This document shows, piece by piece, positions 25,483 through 34,866 of a stretch of DNA of 64,000 nt (within the stretch, counting starts at the first letter, position 1; the number at the start of each line of letters is the position of its first letter). The stretch spans positions 62,001 through 126,000 of the forward strand of contig NZ_LWLE01000009.1 in the NCBI RefSeq assembly GCF_001905125.1, read 5' to 3'. This stretch comes from Streptomyces sp. TSRI0281 (lineage in GTDB: Bacteria; Actinomycetota; Actinomycetes; Streptomycetales; Streptomycetaceae). A program made the position numbers and the translations under genes. The notes under the pieces were generated by a model. It searched no databases and was not told the DNA's origin. It saw only the letters and a list, made by a program, of their open reading frames with translations.

Positions 25483-26310
25483 GGCCCAGCCTTCCGTCCG
25501 TGAGTGTCCGGCGTATAGACCAGCGTGATCGGTGCGCGATCGGGGCTCGCCGGTAGCCCTCATGCTCGGGGCTCAGCGTGGTGTACTCGGCCGACTCGGA
25601 CAAGCCATCTGATCTCGCCCTCGCCCTCGCGAGAAAATGTTGCGGATTGAGACTGATCATGGGTGGCAAGGCCGTGAGACAGCCAAGAACCGCCAGGTCA
25701 CGCAAGATCGACATGTCACGAGCGGCGAGATCCAACACCGGGAAGCGGGCCGGAAGCACCGGAAGGGAGAGCCGGCCCGGAGAAGGCCTGCCGCCCGGCG
25801 CGGTCGGGCCGCTGCCCGTACTCCGATCCTCTCGCCGCAACCAGTCCACCGCATCCGGACCTTCCAGGTGCATCGCCTCGGATGGTCTGGAACGCGGGAC
25901 GGTGCCGCAGTCCGATACCCCACACTCCGAGCCGCTGACGGGTGGCTGTACTCACCACTACCCGTCACCGCGGTCATCCTCTTCAGCCACGGCACCCGCT
26001 CACCGCGCTGGCCATCGCGTACGCGGTGAGGACCGGGGCAGCGGTGAGTACGCGGGTGTGTGCTGCCGCTGCCCGGCATGGCCGTCCGGCTCGAAGTGGC
26101 CTGGCGCGGAGAGAGCTGGGGTGGACGAATCAGGCCGCTGGAGCGGGCCGGTCGTCCACCCCCAGGAGTCCGCGGGGTGGACGAATCAGGCCGCTGGAGC
26201 GGGCCGGTCGTCCACCCCCAGGAGTCCGCGCTGGTCAGCCCTCGGACAGCCCTGGACAAGAAGGACTGTGTCAGACGCGGAGGCGATAGGGGGCTTGCCC
26301 CTCGATCCCT
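25483..26310. other. Intergenic region without a supported gene
   Basis: Open frames exist on both strands but none has coding-like codon usage or a recognisable motif. The only clear feature is the 56-bp tandem repeat at 26119-26230, described separately. Confidence 0.5.
26119..26230. repeat. Tandem 56-bp repeat, each unit a hairpin
   Basis: Two essentially exact copies with period 56 (GTGGACGA starts at 26121 and 26177). Each unit has mirrored arms, GTGGACGA and TCGTCCAC, around GGCC...GGGCC, so each can fold into a long stem. Could be a double terminator, a structured RNA or a recombination substrate. Confidence 0.75.
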
Positions 26311-26487
26311 TCATTCCCCCCTCCTCTCCGATGCGGGGCCGGGGCACGAGGCGCAGCCGCTGTTCGGTGCAGCGGGGTGCGCAGGGCGGCCGGGGGCTTG
26401 GTGGTGCGGGCGCTGCTGGAGGAGTGCGGTGTTTCTCAGGGTGCGTAGGGTCACGTAGCGCAGGAGGCGCAGTCGGCGGGCGGGCAC
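26311..26487 (-). CDS. Small hypothetical protein downstream of 26489 gene
   Basis: 58 residues from a GTG that begins one base after the stop of the upstream gene. It is very basic (RRLRLLRYVTLRTLRN...) and ends PGPASERRGE. Unrecognised. The tight junction suggests translational coupling, but codon evidence is weak. Confidence 0.3.
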   Translation of the reverse strand: MPARRLRLLRYVTLRTLRNTALLQQRPHHQAPGRPAHPAAPNSGCASCPGPASERRGE

Positions 26488-26488
26488 G

Positions 26489-26869
26489 TCAGCTCTCCCG
26501 GTCGGGTGTGTCGGACAGTTCCAGGGTGACGGGGACCGTGCTGGTCTTGGGCCGCGCTGACGCGGGTGGTGTGCCGGGTGGGGTGCAGAGGCCCATGTCG
26601 GTGAGGTCGTCGAGGTCGTGGAGCGCACACAGGAGCGCGGCCGCGGCCGGGAGGGTCAGAGGGGTGGTGGAGCCGTGGCCGAGCAGGGCGCCGGTGTCGG
26701 GCTGGGTGCGGACCGCCTGGCGGGCGTGGGCGAGGACCTGGCTGGGGTCGGTGTCGGTGACGGTGAGATCGTCGACCTGGATGTGCTGAACGTGGACGCG
26801 CAGGTCAAGCGGGCGGGCCGGTGCCGGCCTCGGGGCGGCAATGGCGGGCAGCAGGCTCGGGTGGGTCAT
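26489..26869 (-). CDS. Hypothetical protein, unrecognised
   Basis: 126 residues from ATG 26869 with CTGGAGCC upstream. Pro/Ala-rich N-terminus, then DLRVHVQHIQVDDLTVTDTD and LPAAAALLCALHDLDDLTDM, giving an alternating strand/helix pattern. Short acidic proteins like this are frequent in Streptomyces integrative elements and linear plasmids, which would fit the surrounding mobile-element debris. No function assigned. Confidence 0.5.
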   Translation of the reverse strand: MTHPSLLPAIAAPRPAPARPLDLRVHVQHIQVDDLTVTDTDPSQVLAHARQAVRTQPDTGALLGHGSTTPLTLPAAAALLCALHDLDDLTDMGLCTPPGTPPASARPKTSTVPVTLELSDTPDRES

Positions 26870-27664
26870 GAGGTGGGCTCCAGGGAACGGAGGCCGGGAC
26901 GACGGTGAGCGGTCCGGCGGGGTGGGGATGGCGGGGGCGAGGACGGCCCAGGCGCGTGAGCGGTAGGAGGGTAGGGCGCGGCTGTGGCCGTGGCGGGCTG
27001 CGAGCCCACCGCCCCAGCGCCTGCCAACGGGCCCGAGCCTGGGCCGCGAAGCCCTCACCCGCTGGGACGCGATACGACGCCTGCCTACGCGATGGCCGTC
27101 GATGCCGCCCTGCGCCCGGAGCTGGATGAGGCGGCGTGGAGGCGGTGTCCCTGATCTACTGATGGAGCGTCAGGTACACCTTCGAGCCCGAGCTCGTCGT
27201 ACGGGGGTCGACGGCGCCGCCGCCCGTCGGCTGACCCACCCGTACCCCTCCGCTCCCTCGCAGCGTCCCGTTTCCCCTCATGCGCCCCTCCCCGCTTTCC
27301 TCCTTCTTTCCCGGCGCCGGTTCCGGGAGGCCCAACGCCTCCCGGACCGGAGCCGTTCGCCTGCGCGGACTTCTCGAAGCTGACCTGCGGGGACGCGTCG
27401 TCCAGCGCGTGGGTTCTGTCACGGCTGTTGACAAAGCGGTGACCTGATAGAAACCTGACACCTCGACGACGCAAAATATGAACCAAAACGCTCAATATGT
27501 TGGTAGGGCGTCGTCATTCGTTGTCAGAGTCCTGCTGGTTTCCTGGCGAGAGCCACTGTTGTTGTCCCCACCTGCAGCTGGGCGCCGTGCTCGTCGTCAC
27601 CCTGTTGCGATACGGGGCCGGTAACGGAACGCCGAGCCGTGGCCCAGCGCTTGGAGAGGCCCAT
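26870..27664. other. Intergenic region; no gene seen
   Basis: Nothing with coding character. The last ~250 bases (from ~27420) become more AT-rich, with GTTGACAAAGCGGTGACCTGATAG near 27427-27450, and are the probable promoter zone of the glucanase gene. Confidence 0.4.
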
Positions 27665-30600
27665 ATGAGAGGCAACATCCTGAGCCTGCGGCTGACGGTC
27701 GGCATGCTGATAGCCGGACTGATCGCCGTCGGACTCCTTCCCGTCCACGCGTACGCGGCAGCCGCACCACCACCGAACATCGCTCTCGGTAGAACCGTGA
27801 CGGCAGGCGGCACCCAGGGGGCGTACGTCGCCGGCAACGTCACCGACGGAAGCCAGCAGTCCTACTGGGAGGGCCCGGCCGGGGCGTTACCGCAGTGGGT
27901 GCAGCTCGACCTCGGTGCAGGAACCCGGGTCGACCGCGTCGTCCTGAAGCTCCCCACCACCTGGGAGGCCCGTTCGCAGACCGTCGGGGTGCTCGGCAGC
28001 GGCAACGGCAGCGACTTCACCACGCTCGCCGCGTCCCGGTCCCGCGCGTTCGACCCGTCCGAGGCGAACACCGTCAGCATCGACCTCACCTCCGCGACGA
28101 CCCGGTACCTCCGGATCCGGGTGACGGCGAACACCGGCTGGGACGCGGCCCAGCTCTCCGAGGTCGAGGTCTACGGCGAGAACGGTTCCGGACCGGTCGA
28201 CCCGCCGCCCGTCGGTACCAACCTGGCGCGCAACAAGCCCATCGAGGCGACCTCGACGACGCAGAACTACGTCGCGGCCAACGCCAACGACGACAGCACC
28301 GCCACCTATTGGGAGTCCGCCGGATTCCCGTCCGGCCTGACGGTGAAGCTCGGCGCCAACGCCGACGTCACGGCCGTCGTCGTCAAGCTCAACCCCGACC
28401 AGGTGTGGGGTGCGAGGACGCAGGCGATCGAGGTACTCGGACGCGAGCAGGCCGCTTCCGGCTTCACCTCGCTCAAGGCACGGGCCGACTACGCGTTCAG
28501 CCCCGCCACCGGGCAGAACACCGTCACCATCCCGGTGACCGGACGCTACGCCGACCTGCGGCTGACCTTCTCCTCCAACACCGGCGCCCCCGGTGCCCAG
28601 GTCGCCGAGTTCCAAGTCGTGGGCACGGCGGCCCCCGGCCCCGACCTCACCGTCACCGATCTGACCTGGGATCCGTCCGCCCCCTCGGAGACGGACCGTG
28701 TGACCGTCAACGCCACGGTGCGCAACAGCGGCACCGCCGCTGCCGCCGCCACCACGGTCGAGGTCAGCGTCGGGGGCGCCGTGGCCGGCTCCGGCCCGGT
28801 CGCCGCGCTCGCCGCCGGTGCCTCGGCGACCGTCCCGGTCCAGGTCGGCAAGCGGCCCATGGGCGAGTACACCGTGTCGGCGGTTGTCGACCCGACCGAC
28901 ATCGTCCCCGAGCTGGACAACAGCAACAACAGCGGTACGGCCTCGGCGAAACTGGTCGTCGGTCGGAGTCCCGGCCCCGACCTCCGGATCACGGGTATCA
29001 CCACCAACCCGGCGAGCCCCGCCGCCGGGTCCGCGGTCACCTTCACCGTCGCGGTCCACAACCGGGGGACCACCGGCGCCCCGGCCGGTACGGTCACCCG
29101 GCTGACCGCCGGAAGCAGCACCCTCAACGGCACCACGGGCACCGTCGCCGCGGGCCAGACGGTCAACGTGCCGATCTCCGGCAGTTGGACGGCCACCACC
29201 GGTGGGGCGACACTCACCGCGACCGCCGACGCCACCGGCACGCTCACCGAGACCGACGAGAGCAACAACGTCTTCGCCCGCTCCCTCGTCGTGGGCCGGG
29301 GCGCGGCCGTGCCGTACACCGAGTACGAGGCGGAGGATGCCCGCTACCAGGGCACCCTTCTCACCGCCGACCAGAAGCGGACCTTCGGCCACACCAACTT
29401 CGCCACCGAGTCCTCCGGCCGCAAGTCGGTCCGCCTCAACTCCACCGGGGAGTACGTGGAGTTCACCTCCACCAACCCGTCCAACTCCGTCGTCGTGCGC
29501 AACTCCGTCCCCGATGCCCCCGCCGGCGGGGGCGCCGAGGCCACCATCAGCCTCTACGCGAACGACGTCTTTGTCCGGAAGCTGGCTCTGTCGTCCAAAC
29601 ACAGCTGGCTGTACGGCAGCACCGACGACCCCGAAGGACTCACCAACCGGCCCGGCGGTGACGCCCGGCGCCTGTTCGACGAGTCCCACGCACTCCTCGC
29701 CCAGTCGTACCCGGCCGGCACGAGGTTCCGGCTCCAGCGCGATGCCGACGACCGGGCCTCCTTCTACATCGTCGACCTGATCGACCTGGAGCAGGTGGCG
29801 CCCCCGGCCGGCAAGCCCGCGAACTGCGTCTCCATCACCGAGTACGGTGCCGTCCCCAACGACGGCATCGACGACACCGACGCGCTCCAGCGCGCGGTGA
29901 CCGCCGACCAGAACGGGCAGATCCCCTGTGTGTGGATTCCCGCCGGTCAGTGGCGCCAGGAGCAGAAGATCCTCACCGACGACCCGCTCGACCGGGGCCA
30001 GTTCAATCAGGTGGGTATCCGGGACGTCACCATCCGCGGCGCGGGCATGTGGCACTCCCAGCTGTACACCCTCACCCCGCCGCAGGAAGCTGGCGGGATC
30101 AACCACCCGCACGAGGGGAACTTCGGTTTCGACATCGACGACAACACACAGATCTCCGACATCGCCATCTTCGGTTCGGGCACGATCCGCGGTGGCGACG
30201 GCAACGCCGAGGGCGGCGTCGGCCTCAACGGGCGCTTCGGCGAGGACACCAAGATCAGCAACGTGTGGATCGAGCATGCCAACGTCGGCGTCTGGGCCGG
30301 CCGCGACTACTCCAACATCCCCGACCTGTGGGGCCCCGGAGACGGCCTCGAATTCAACGGCATGCGGATCCGCAACACCTACGCCGACGGCATCAACTTC
30401 GCCAATGGCACCCGTAACTCGACCGTCTTCAACTCATCCTTCCGCAACACCGGGGACGACGCCCTGGCTGTCTGGGCCAGCAAGTACGTCAAGGACACCT
30501 CGGTCGACGTCGGTCACGACAACCACTTCCGCAACAACACGATCCAACTGCCGTGGCGCGCCAACGGCATCGCGGTCTACGGCGGATACGGCAACACCAT

Positions 30601-31045
30601 CGAGAACAACATCATCTCCGACACCATGAACTACCCCGGCATCATGCTGGCGACCGACCACGACCCGCTTCCCTTCTCCGGGCAGACCCTGATCGCCAAC
30701 AACGCCCTGCACCGCACCGGCGGCGCGTTCTGGAACGAGGACCAGGAGTTCGGGGCCATCACACTCTTCGCCCAGGGCCAGGGCATCCCGGGCGTCACCA
30801 TCCGGGACACCGAGATCCTCGACTCGACGTACGACGGCATCCAGTTCAAGACGGGTGGCGGCAAGATGCCGGACGTGAAGATCACCCACGTCCGCATCGA
30901 CAAGTCGGTCAACGGCTCCGGAATCCTCGCGATGAGCGGCGCCCGCGGCAGCGCGACACTGACCGGCGTGACCATCACCGACTCGGCCGATGGCGACGTC
31001 CGTATCGAGCCCGGTTCGCAGTTCGTCGTCAACCGAACCGGCTGA
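27665..31045 (+). CDS. Secreted modular beta-helix glycoside hydrolase (GH87-like alpha-glucanase)
   Basis: 1126 residues; the ATG at 27665 follows GGAGAGG. Layout: signal peptide (1-~32, ends AYAAA); two discoidin/F5-8C carbohydrate-binding domains (~38-172, ~185-322); two CARDB-type Ig-like domains starting PDLTVTDLTW (~326) and PDLRITGITT (~438); a CBM6/35-like domain starting YTEYEAEDARYQG (~551); and a right-handed beta-helix (~720-1126) with VSITEYGAVPNDGIDDTDAL, VTIRGAGMWHSQL, FDIDDNTQISDIAIFGSGTI and NTGDDALAVWAS. The helix resembles mycodextranase/alpha-1,3-glucanase (GH87) enzymes; the Asp-rich strands hold the likely catalytic residues. It should be secreted and attack alpha-glucan such as fungal cell-wall glucan or dental-type mutan. 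GH family is inferred from motifs; a related beta-helix lyase or hydrolase is possible. Confidence 0.82.
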   Translation: MRGNILSLRLTVGMLIAGLIAVGLLPVHAYAAAAPPPNIALGRTVTAGGTQGAYVAGNVTDGSQQSYWEGPAGALPQWVQLDLGAGTRVDRVVLKLPTTWEARSQTVGVLGSGNGSDFTTLAASRSRAFDPSEANTVSIDLTSATTRYLRIRVTANTGWDAAQLSEVEVYGENGSGPVDPPPVGTNLARNKPIEATSTTQNYVAANANDDSTATYWESAGFPSGLTVKLGANADVTAVVVKLNPDQVWGARTQAIEVLGREQAASGFTSLKARADYAFSPATGQNTVTIPVTGRYADLRLTFSSNTGAPGAQVAEFQVVGTAAPGPDLTVTDLTWDPSAPSETDRVTVNATVRNSGTAAAAATTVEVSVGGAVAGSGPVAALAAGASATVPVQVGKRPMGEYTVSAVVDPTDIVPELDNSNNSGTASAKLVVGRSPGPDLRITGITTNPASPAAGSAVTFTVAVHNRGTTGAPAGTVTRLTAGSSTLNGTTGTVAAGQTVNVPISGSWTATTGGATLTATADATGTLTETDESNNVFARSLVVGRGAAVPYTEYEAEDARYQGTLLTADQKRTFGHTNFATESSGRKSVRLNSTGEYVEFTSTNPSNSVVVRNSVPDAPAGGGAEATISLYANDVFVRKLALSSKHSWLYGSTDDPEGLTNRPGGDARRLFDESHALLAQSYPAGTRFRLQRDADDRASFYIVDLIDLEQVAPPAGKPANCVSITEYGAVPNDGIDDTDALQRAVTADQNGQIPCVWIPAGQWRQEQKILTDDPLDRGQFNQVGIRDVTIRGAGMWHSQLYTLTPPQEAGGINHPHEGNFGFDIDDNTQISDIAIFGSGTIRGGDGNAEGGVGLNGRFGEDTKISNVWIEHANVGVWAGRDYSNIPDLWGPGDGLEFNGMRIRNTYADGINFANGTRNSTVFNSSFRNTGDDALAVWASKYVKDTSVDVGHDNHFRNNTIQLPWRANGIAVYGGYGNTIENNIISDTMNYPGIMLATDHDPLPFSGQTLIANNALHRTGGAFWNEDQEFGAITLFAQGQGIPGVTIRDTEILDSTYDGIQFKTGGGKMPDVKITHVRIDKSVNGSGILAMSGARGSATLTGVTITDSADGDVRIEPGSQFVVNRTG

Positions 31046-31589
31046 CGCCTGTCCCCCTCCCCACCCCGGCACGGCGGCCCGCCCCTGCGGGCCGCCCCTG
31101 CGGGCCGCCGTTGCCAGGAGGTGCCCGAGCCGAGCAGGTCAGTCCGCTCAACCGCCCGACCCACGCGATTCGATGCTGCCCGGCCCGAAGGCCGGGCTGT
31201 GGCCGGCACCAGGGCCGAGCGCTGGTCCGGTGCCGCCACGCCGCGATCGGCCGGCCGTACGACCAACTGTTCGCGGCGTACGCGGTTGGGACCGCCCCGT
31301 GAATGGATCGAGCAGCTGCAGCCTGGTGTTCGTGTGGGGCGGATACCGCCGTTCGGTCTACGGCTGCGGCGTGCCCAGTTCCCCCGCGTCAGGTGGGGGC
31401 GCGCATCGCCGTACGGATCCTCCAGCACGCTCCGTCCGGCATAGGAGCTGCCTGGCCTCCCGTGATTGACCGGGCTGTCTGGGCGAAGGCCGTAGGCGGC
31501 TCGCAGTGCGCGCGGCACGGCCTCGTGGGGGTCTTGGTCTGTGTCGCTGCGGGTGCCGACCCCGGCCAGCCGACGACATGCTGCACACC

Positions 31590-31780
31590 GTGCTCCGGCG
31601 CGAGGCACTCGGCGAGTCCGTCGAGCAGATCCCCCCTGATCATCCCCACCGGCAAGCGCGAGGGACAGAACCCCTCCGTCGCCGGCATCTACCGGGCGCT
31701 CGCCGAGCACGAGAGACCCAGGCGTACCCGGAGGCAGTCGAGACGGTACACACCGATTTCTTTGCCGTGAAACGGTAGTT
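31590..31780 (+). pseudogene. C-terminal fragment of a resolvase-like HTH protein
   Basis: LIIPTGKREGQNPSVAGIYR and ALAEHE continue, after a one-base shift, as RQAYPEAVETVHTDFFAV and a stop at 31780. This pattern is typical of the C-terminus of small Streptomyces helix-turn-helix/serine-recombinase-like proteins. The N-terminus is missing. Confidence 0.4.
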
Positions 31781-31847
31781 GGAACCACGGGGGGGGTGTG
31801 GTGACCTACGCGATCCGGATCCCGTAGGTCACGCTTGTTGGAACCAC
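31778..31847. repeat. Direct repeats flanking a 10-bp-stem palindrome
   Basis: GTTGGAACCAC occurs at 31778-31788 and 31837-31847 (period 59). Between them GTGACCTACG (31801-31810) is mirrored by CGTAGGTCAC (31823-31832) around CGATCCGGATCC, itself nearly palindromic. The first repeat overlaps the end of the broken recombinase gene. Candidate recombination or attachment site, or terminator plus operator. Confidence 0.55.
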
Positions 31848-31969
31848 ATGGTCACGCTGCTTGCAACCTGCGGTGAATTGCCATTCATGTGGGAATCAGA
31901 GTCGATAGACCTGTTTCGAGACGCGCGGGCGAAGCCGACCGCCCCGGCGGGTGATGACCGCCGTGCACT

Positions 31970-32701
31970 TCACCAGGGCACTACGCCGGCGTCTTCGAAG
32001 AACTTGCCGCTCGGGCCGTCGTCGGGCAGGGTCGCCAGCTTGATGGCGATCGCCGCGCCCTGTTCGGGGGTGCGCACGCCGCGGAAGCCGTTGAGGTCGG
32101 TCGCGACGTAGCCGGGGCAGCCCATGTTGATCAGGATGTTCGTGCCGCTCAACTCCCGGGCGTACTGCAGGGTGACGGCATTCAGGAACGTCTTCGACGG
32201 CGCGTACGCCACGGCCACCGGTCCCGTCGTCAGCTCAGCGGCGGTTCCTGACTGCCGGGTGAGGGAGCCGACGCTGCTGGACATGTTCACGATCCGCGGC
32301 GAGGCAGAGCGGCGCAGCAAAGGCATCATCGCGTTGGTGACGCGGATGACGCCGATCACGTTGGTCTCCACGACCGTCCGGATGGTGACGGGATCGATCC
32401 GGCTGGGCTCCTGCGGCATCCCGCCGGTGATACCGGCGTTGTTGACGAGCACGTCGAGGCGCCCCGCCTGTTCCTCGATCAGCCGCGCGGCGGCGCTCAC
32501 GCTCGCGTCGTCGGTCACGTCCAGCGGTACGCCGAAGGCGTCGACGCCGACCGTGCGCAGTTGCTCCACCGCTGCCTCACGGCGCCGATCGTCTCGGGCT
32601 CCGACGCCAACGCTCCAGCCGAGGGCGCCCAGGCCCACGGCGATCTCGTAGCCAATTCCCTTGTTCGCACCGGTGACCAGCGCAATCGTTCGTTCGCTCA
32701 T
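31970..32701 (-). CDS. Short-chain dehydrogenase/reductase
   Basis: 243 residues, classical SDR. TGANKGIGYEIA cofactor motif, DVTDDASV, NNAGITGG, NMSSSVGSL with the catalytic Ser, YAPSK with Tyr and Lys, and a C-terminal GPSGKFFEDAG. The early ARDDRRRE suggests NADP preference. It resembles carbonyl-reductase-like SDRs widely found in Streptomyces divergent from a LysR gene. The start could be ATG 32701 or the in-frame ATG at 32710. Substrate unknown; probably controlled by the neighbouring LysR. Confidence 0.88.
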   Translation of the reverse strand: MSERTIALVTGANKGIGYEIAVGLGALGWSVGVGARDDRRREAAVEQLRTVGVDAFGVPLDVTDDASVSAAARLIEEQAGRLDVLVNNAGITGGMPQEPSRIDPVTIRTVVETNVIGVIRVTNAMMPLLRRSASPRIVNMSSSVGSLTRQSGTAAELTTGPVAVAYAPSKTFLNAVTLQYARELSGTNILINMGCPGYVATDLNGFRGVRTPEQGAAIAIKLATLPDDGPSGKFFEDAGVVPW

Positions 32702-32756
32702 AGGGACCATGCTGCCCCCGGACCCCGCCGGGGGTCCAAGACCGATCCGATGACCA

Positions 32757-32777
32757 ACGATACCGACAGGGTATTGA
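32757..32777. promoter_or_regulatory. Likely LysR binding site (T-N11-A dyad)
   Basis: ATACC (32760-32764) and GGTAT (32770-32774) form a perfect dyad with a 5-base spacer that satisfies T-N11-A (T 32761, A 32773). It lies 23 bp before the LysR start, in the divergent promoter region with the SDR gene. Confidence 0.65.
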
Positions 32778-32796
32778 ACCGGGGTAGCGTGGCTGC

Positions 32797-33648
32797 ATGG
32801 AAACCCGGGAACTGCGGTATTTCGTCGCCGTGGCCGAAGAGCTGCACTTCGGGCGCGCAGCGCGGCGACTCGGGATCGCGCAGCCGCCCTTGTCACGGGC
32901 CATCCAGCAACTCGAACGCCGGCTCGGGGCAGCGCTGCTGGATCGGACCAGCCGCACCGTCACGCTGACCGAAGCCGGCTCCGTGCTGTTGGCCGAGGGC
33001 CGGGCGGCCCTCGCTGCGGTCGGGGCCGCCGAGCGCCGGACCCGCCGCGCCGCCCTTTCCGCAACCGGCCGTCCCGGCCTGGTCCTGGTGGCGAAAGCGA
33101 GCGCGTCCCGCGAGCTGCTGGCGAAACTGCTCGACGCGTACGCCGCCGAACCCGGCGCAGTCCCCGTCGATGTCATCCTGTGCGGCCCGGCTGAGCAGGA
33201 ACGACTCCTGCGCGAAGGCCGGGCCGACGTGGCGCTGCTGCACCGGCCGTTCGACTCGACGGCCGGGTTCCACACCGAAGAGCTCAGCACGGAGGGCCAG
33301 GTGGTGGTCCTGCCGGACGGGCATCCGCTCACGGACCGGGCCCATGTACTCATGGCCGACATCACCGGGCTGCCGGGCCTGCCTCTGCCACGCTGGCCCG
33401 ACCCCGACGGCACCTACCCACCCGGCCCCGGCCCACAGGTCCGCGACCACGCACAGTTGCTGCAGCTCGTCGCGCTCGGCCGGGCCTGCGCGGTCTCACC
33501 GGAGTCGTGCCGAGCCCAACTGCACGGTGACCTCGCGGCCGTGCCCGTGCTGGACGCGCCGAAAGTCACCACCGTCATTGCCTGGCCCCCGCACAGCCGG
33601 TCCAGAGCCGTCGCCGACCTTGTCCGCGCTGCGACACGTCTCCCGTAG
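32797..33648 (+). CDS. LysR-family transcriptional regulator
   Basis: 283 residues. METRELRYFVAVAEELHFGR with the winged HTH AARRLGIAQPPLSRAIQQLE and RTVTLTEAG, then a periplasmic-binding-like effector domain (VDVILCGPAEQERLL, ADVALLHRPFD). Divergent from the SDR gene with a T-N11-A site between them, so it most likely activates that gene in response to a small aromatic or carbonyl ligand (inference). Full length. Confidence 0.92.
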   Translation: METRELRYFVAVAEELHFGRAARRLGIAQPPLSRAIQQLERRLGAALLDRTSRTVTLTEAGSVLLAEGRAALAAVGAAERRTRRAALSATGRPGLVLVAKASASRELLAKLLDAYAAEPGAVPVDVILCGPAEQERLLREGRADVALLHRPFDSTAGFHTEELSTEGQVVVLPDGHPLTDRAHVLMADITGLPGLPLPRWPDPDGTYPPGPGPQVRDHAQLLQLVALGRACAVSPESCRAQLHGDLAAVPVLDAPKVTTVIAWPPHSRSRAVADLVRAATRLP

Positions 33649-33892
33649 TTCCCGCATGCCTGGCTGGGTTCCACCTATCGCGGCCCGGCTCAACTTCGCC
33701 GCCCTTCAACAGCGAAACCGCAGCCCCAAGTAGTTGCTCAGCGCCACACGCCACCACCTGGCCTAGCTATACGAGAACAGGGCGGAGAGGCCCGCGAGCT
33801 CATGGAAACTGAAGGGTCTCCAGCGCGAACCCGAGGGACCGCTGCCTTGATCCTGGAGGATGGACCCATGGGTTCGCGTCAGGACAAGGGCC

Positions 33893-34070
33893 GGGTCTCG
33901 ACAGCCTGCTCCAGGAGGGCCCCTGCTGAGTCCGCGTAGCGAATGGCGGTCTACTCGCCGATGCCGAAGACGAGGGACAGGTGGAGCGGGTCGGGCCCGT
34001 GGATCAGGGCTTGGTCAAGCCGGCGGTCGGCGCGGAGTCGATCCAGGGTCACGGTGAGCTTGCGGGTGGC
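33893..34070 (-). pseudogene. C-terminal fragment of a site-specific recombinase-associated protein
   Basis: The minus strand reads LDRLRADRRLDQALIHGPDP, LHLSLVFGIGE, an in-frame TAG, then TAIRYADSAGALLEQAVETR. This is the typical end of a family of Streptomyces transposon/plasmid integrase-linked proteins (GPDPLHL...FG...TAIRYA). The stop codon and missing N-terminus make it nonfunctional. It may belong with the recombinase fragment at 16.6-17.4 kb. Confidence 0.45.
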
Positions 34071-34866
34071 CCTGCCTCGGCTGCACAGGCGGCAGCGACC
34101 GTTTCCGCCCCCGCGCTTGATCGGATCAGCAACGCTGTCCCTACCTGCAGAAGGGCCTGTGCGCAGCCGGACCCGTCACCGCCCTCCGATACGGTATCCC
34201 CCGGCCCGGCCGGCGCCGTCCTCGGCCACCGCTGCCCCCTGCACGTCACATTCACACCAGCCTCAACCTTGTTGTACTCCGCCCGCCTCCGCCGCCTTCG
34301 GACCACGCGGCGGTGTACGGGAGTACTGCATCACTTCACCCACCAGGAGGGCCCCTGACTGAACTGGGGCAGCCGGGGCGTCTACTACTCCGGCAGCCTC
34401 TCCGTCACCGCCTGCCGCGCGATGCTGGAGCGGATCATGGCCAACCGCGCGGCCGGCAGGCCCTGGATCGCGCAGGAGGCCCGCTCCCACCCCGAAACCG
34501 CACAAGGGGTCACCCGCGAAGGAACCGAGGTCACCTTCGAGGCGTACACCAAACTCAGCGGCTTCTCCACCCCCGAGGGGCTCGTGGGCATGCAGGACCA
34601 CTCCCCCAAAGTCCACGGCGCGCACCACCCCACACCGTCGTCAGTATCGTGCACTGACCGCCCACGACATCAAGCCTCGCCCCCCTGGCCTCTTCAAGCC
34701 CGACTCGACGTCCGGGCGCTCGCCGGAAGGACACTCACGGATCGGCGCTAGGCGGGGCCGGTAGAACACCTCGAAACCGGTGAGCGGATTCGTCGGGCTT
34801 GGCGCTGCGGGCTCGTATCCCTAAGTCGCGAGCAGAACATGAGCCCAACTCACATTTAGGGATGCG
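34071..34866. other. Intergenic region with an unidentified coding fragment
   Basis: From about 34355 to 34650 the plus strand has good coding character: VYYSGSLSVTACRAMLERIM, RPWIAQEARSHPETAQGVTR and VTFEAYTKLSGFSTPEGLVG. It lacks a start codon upstream and degenerates after 34640. I do not recognise the family. The rest shows no gene; a probable ribosome-binding site for the next gene is not obvious. Confidence 0.35.

Larger units (their letters stand above)
31046..31969. other. Intergenic region with recombinase remnant and repeat
   Basis: Apart from the broken HTH-protein fragment (31590-31780) and the repeat/palindrome cluster (31778-31847) no gene is supported. The first ~90 bases contain repeated GCGGGCCGCC blocks that could form the terminator of the glucanase gene. 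Confidence 0.4.

Noticed and set aside
25578..26300. Long overlapping plus- and minus-strand frames after the RibD-like gene
   Set aside because: No conserved motif, erratic codon usage and an internal tandem repeat; treated as non-coding.
27887..30277. A ~796-codon open frame antisense to the glucanase gene
   Set aside because: It mirrors a well-supported multi-domain protein, has arginine/glycine-rich composition without motifs, and arises from high GC in the opposite strand.
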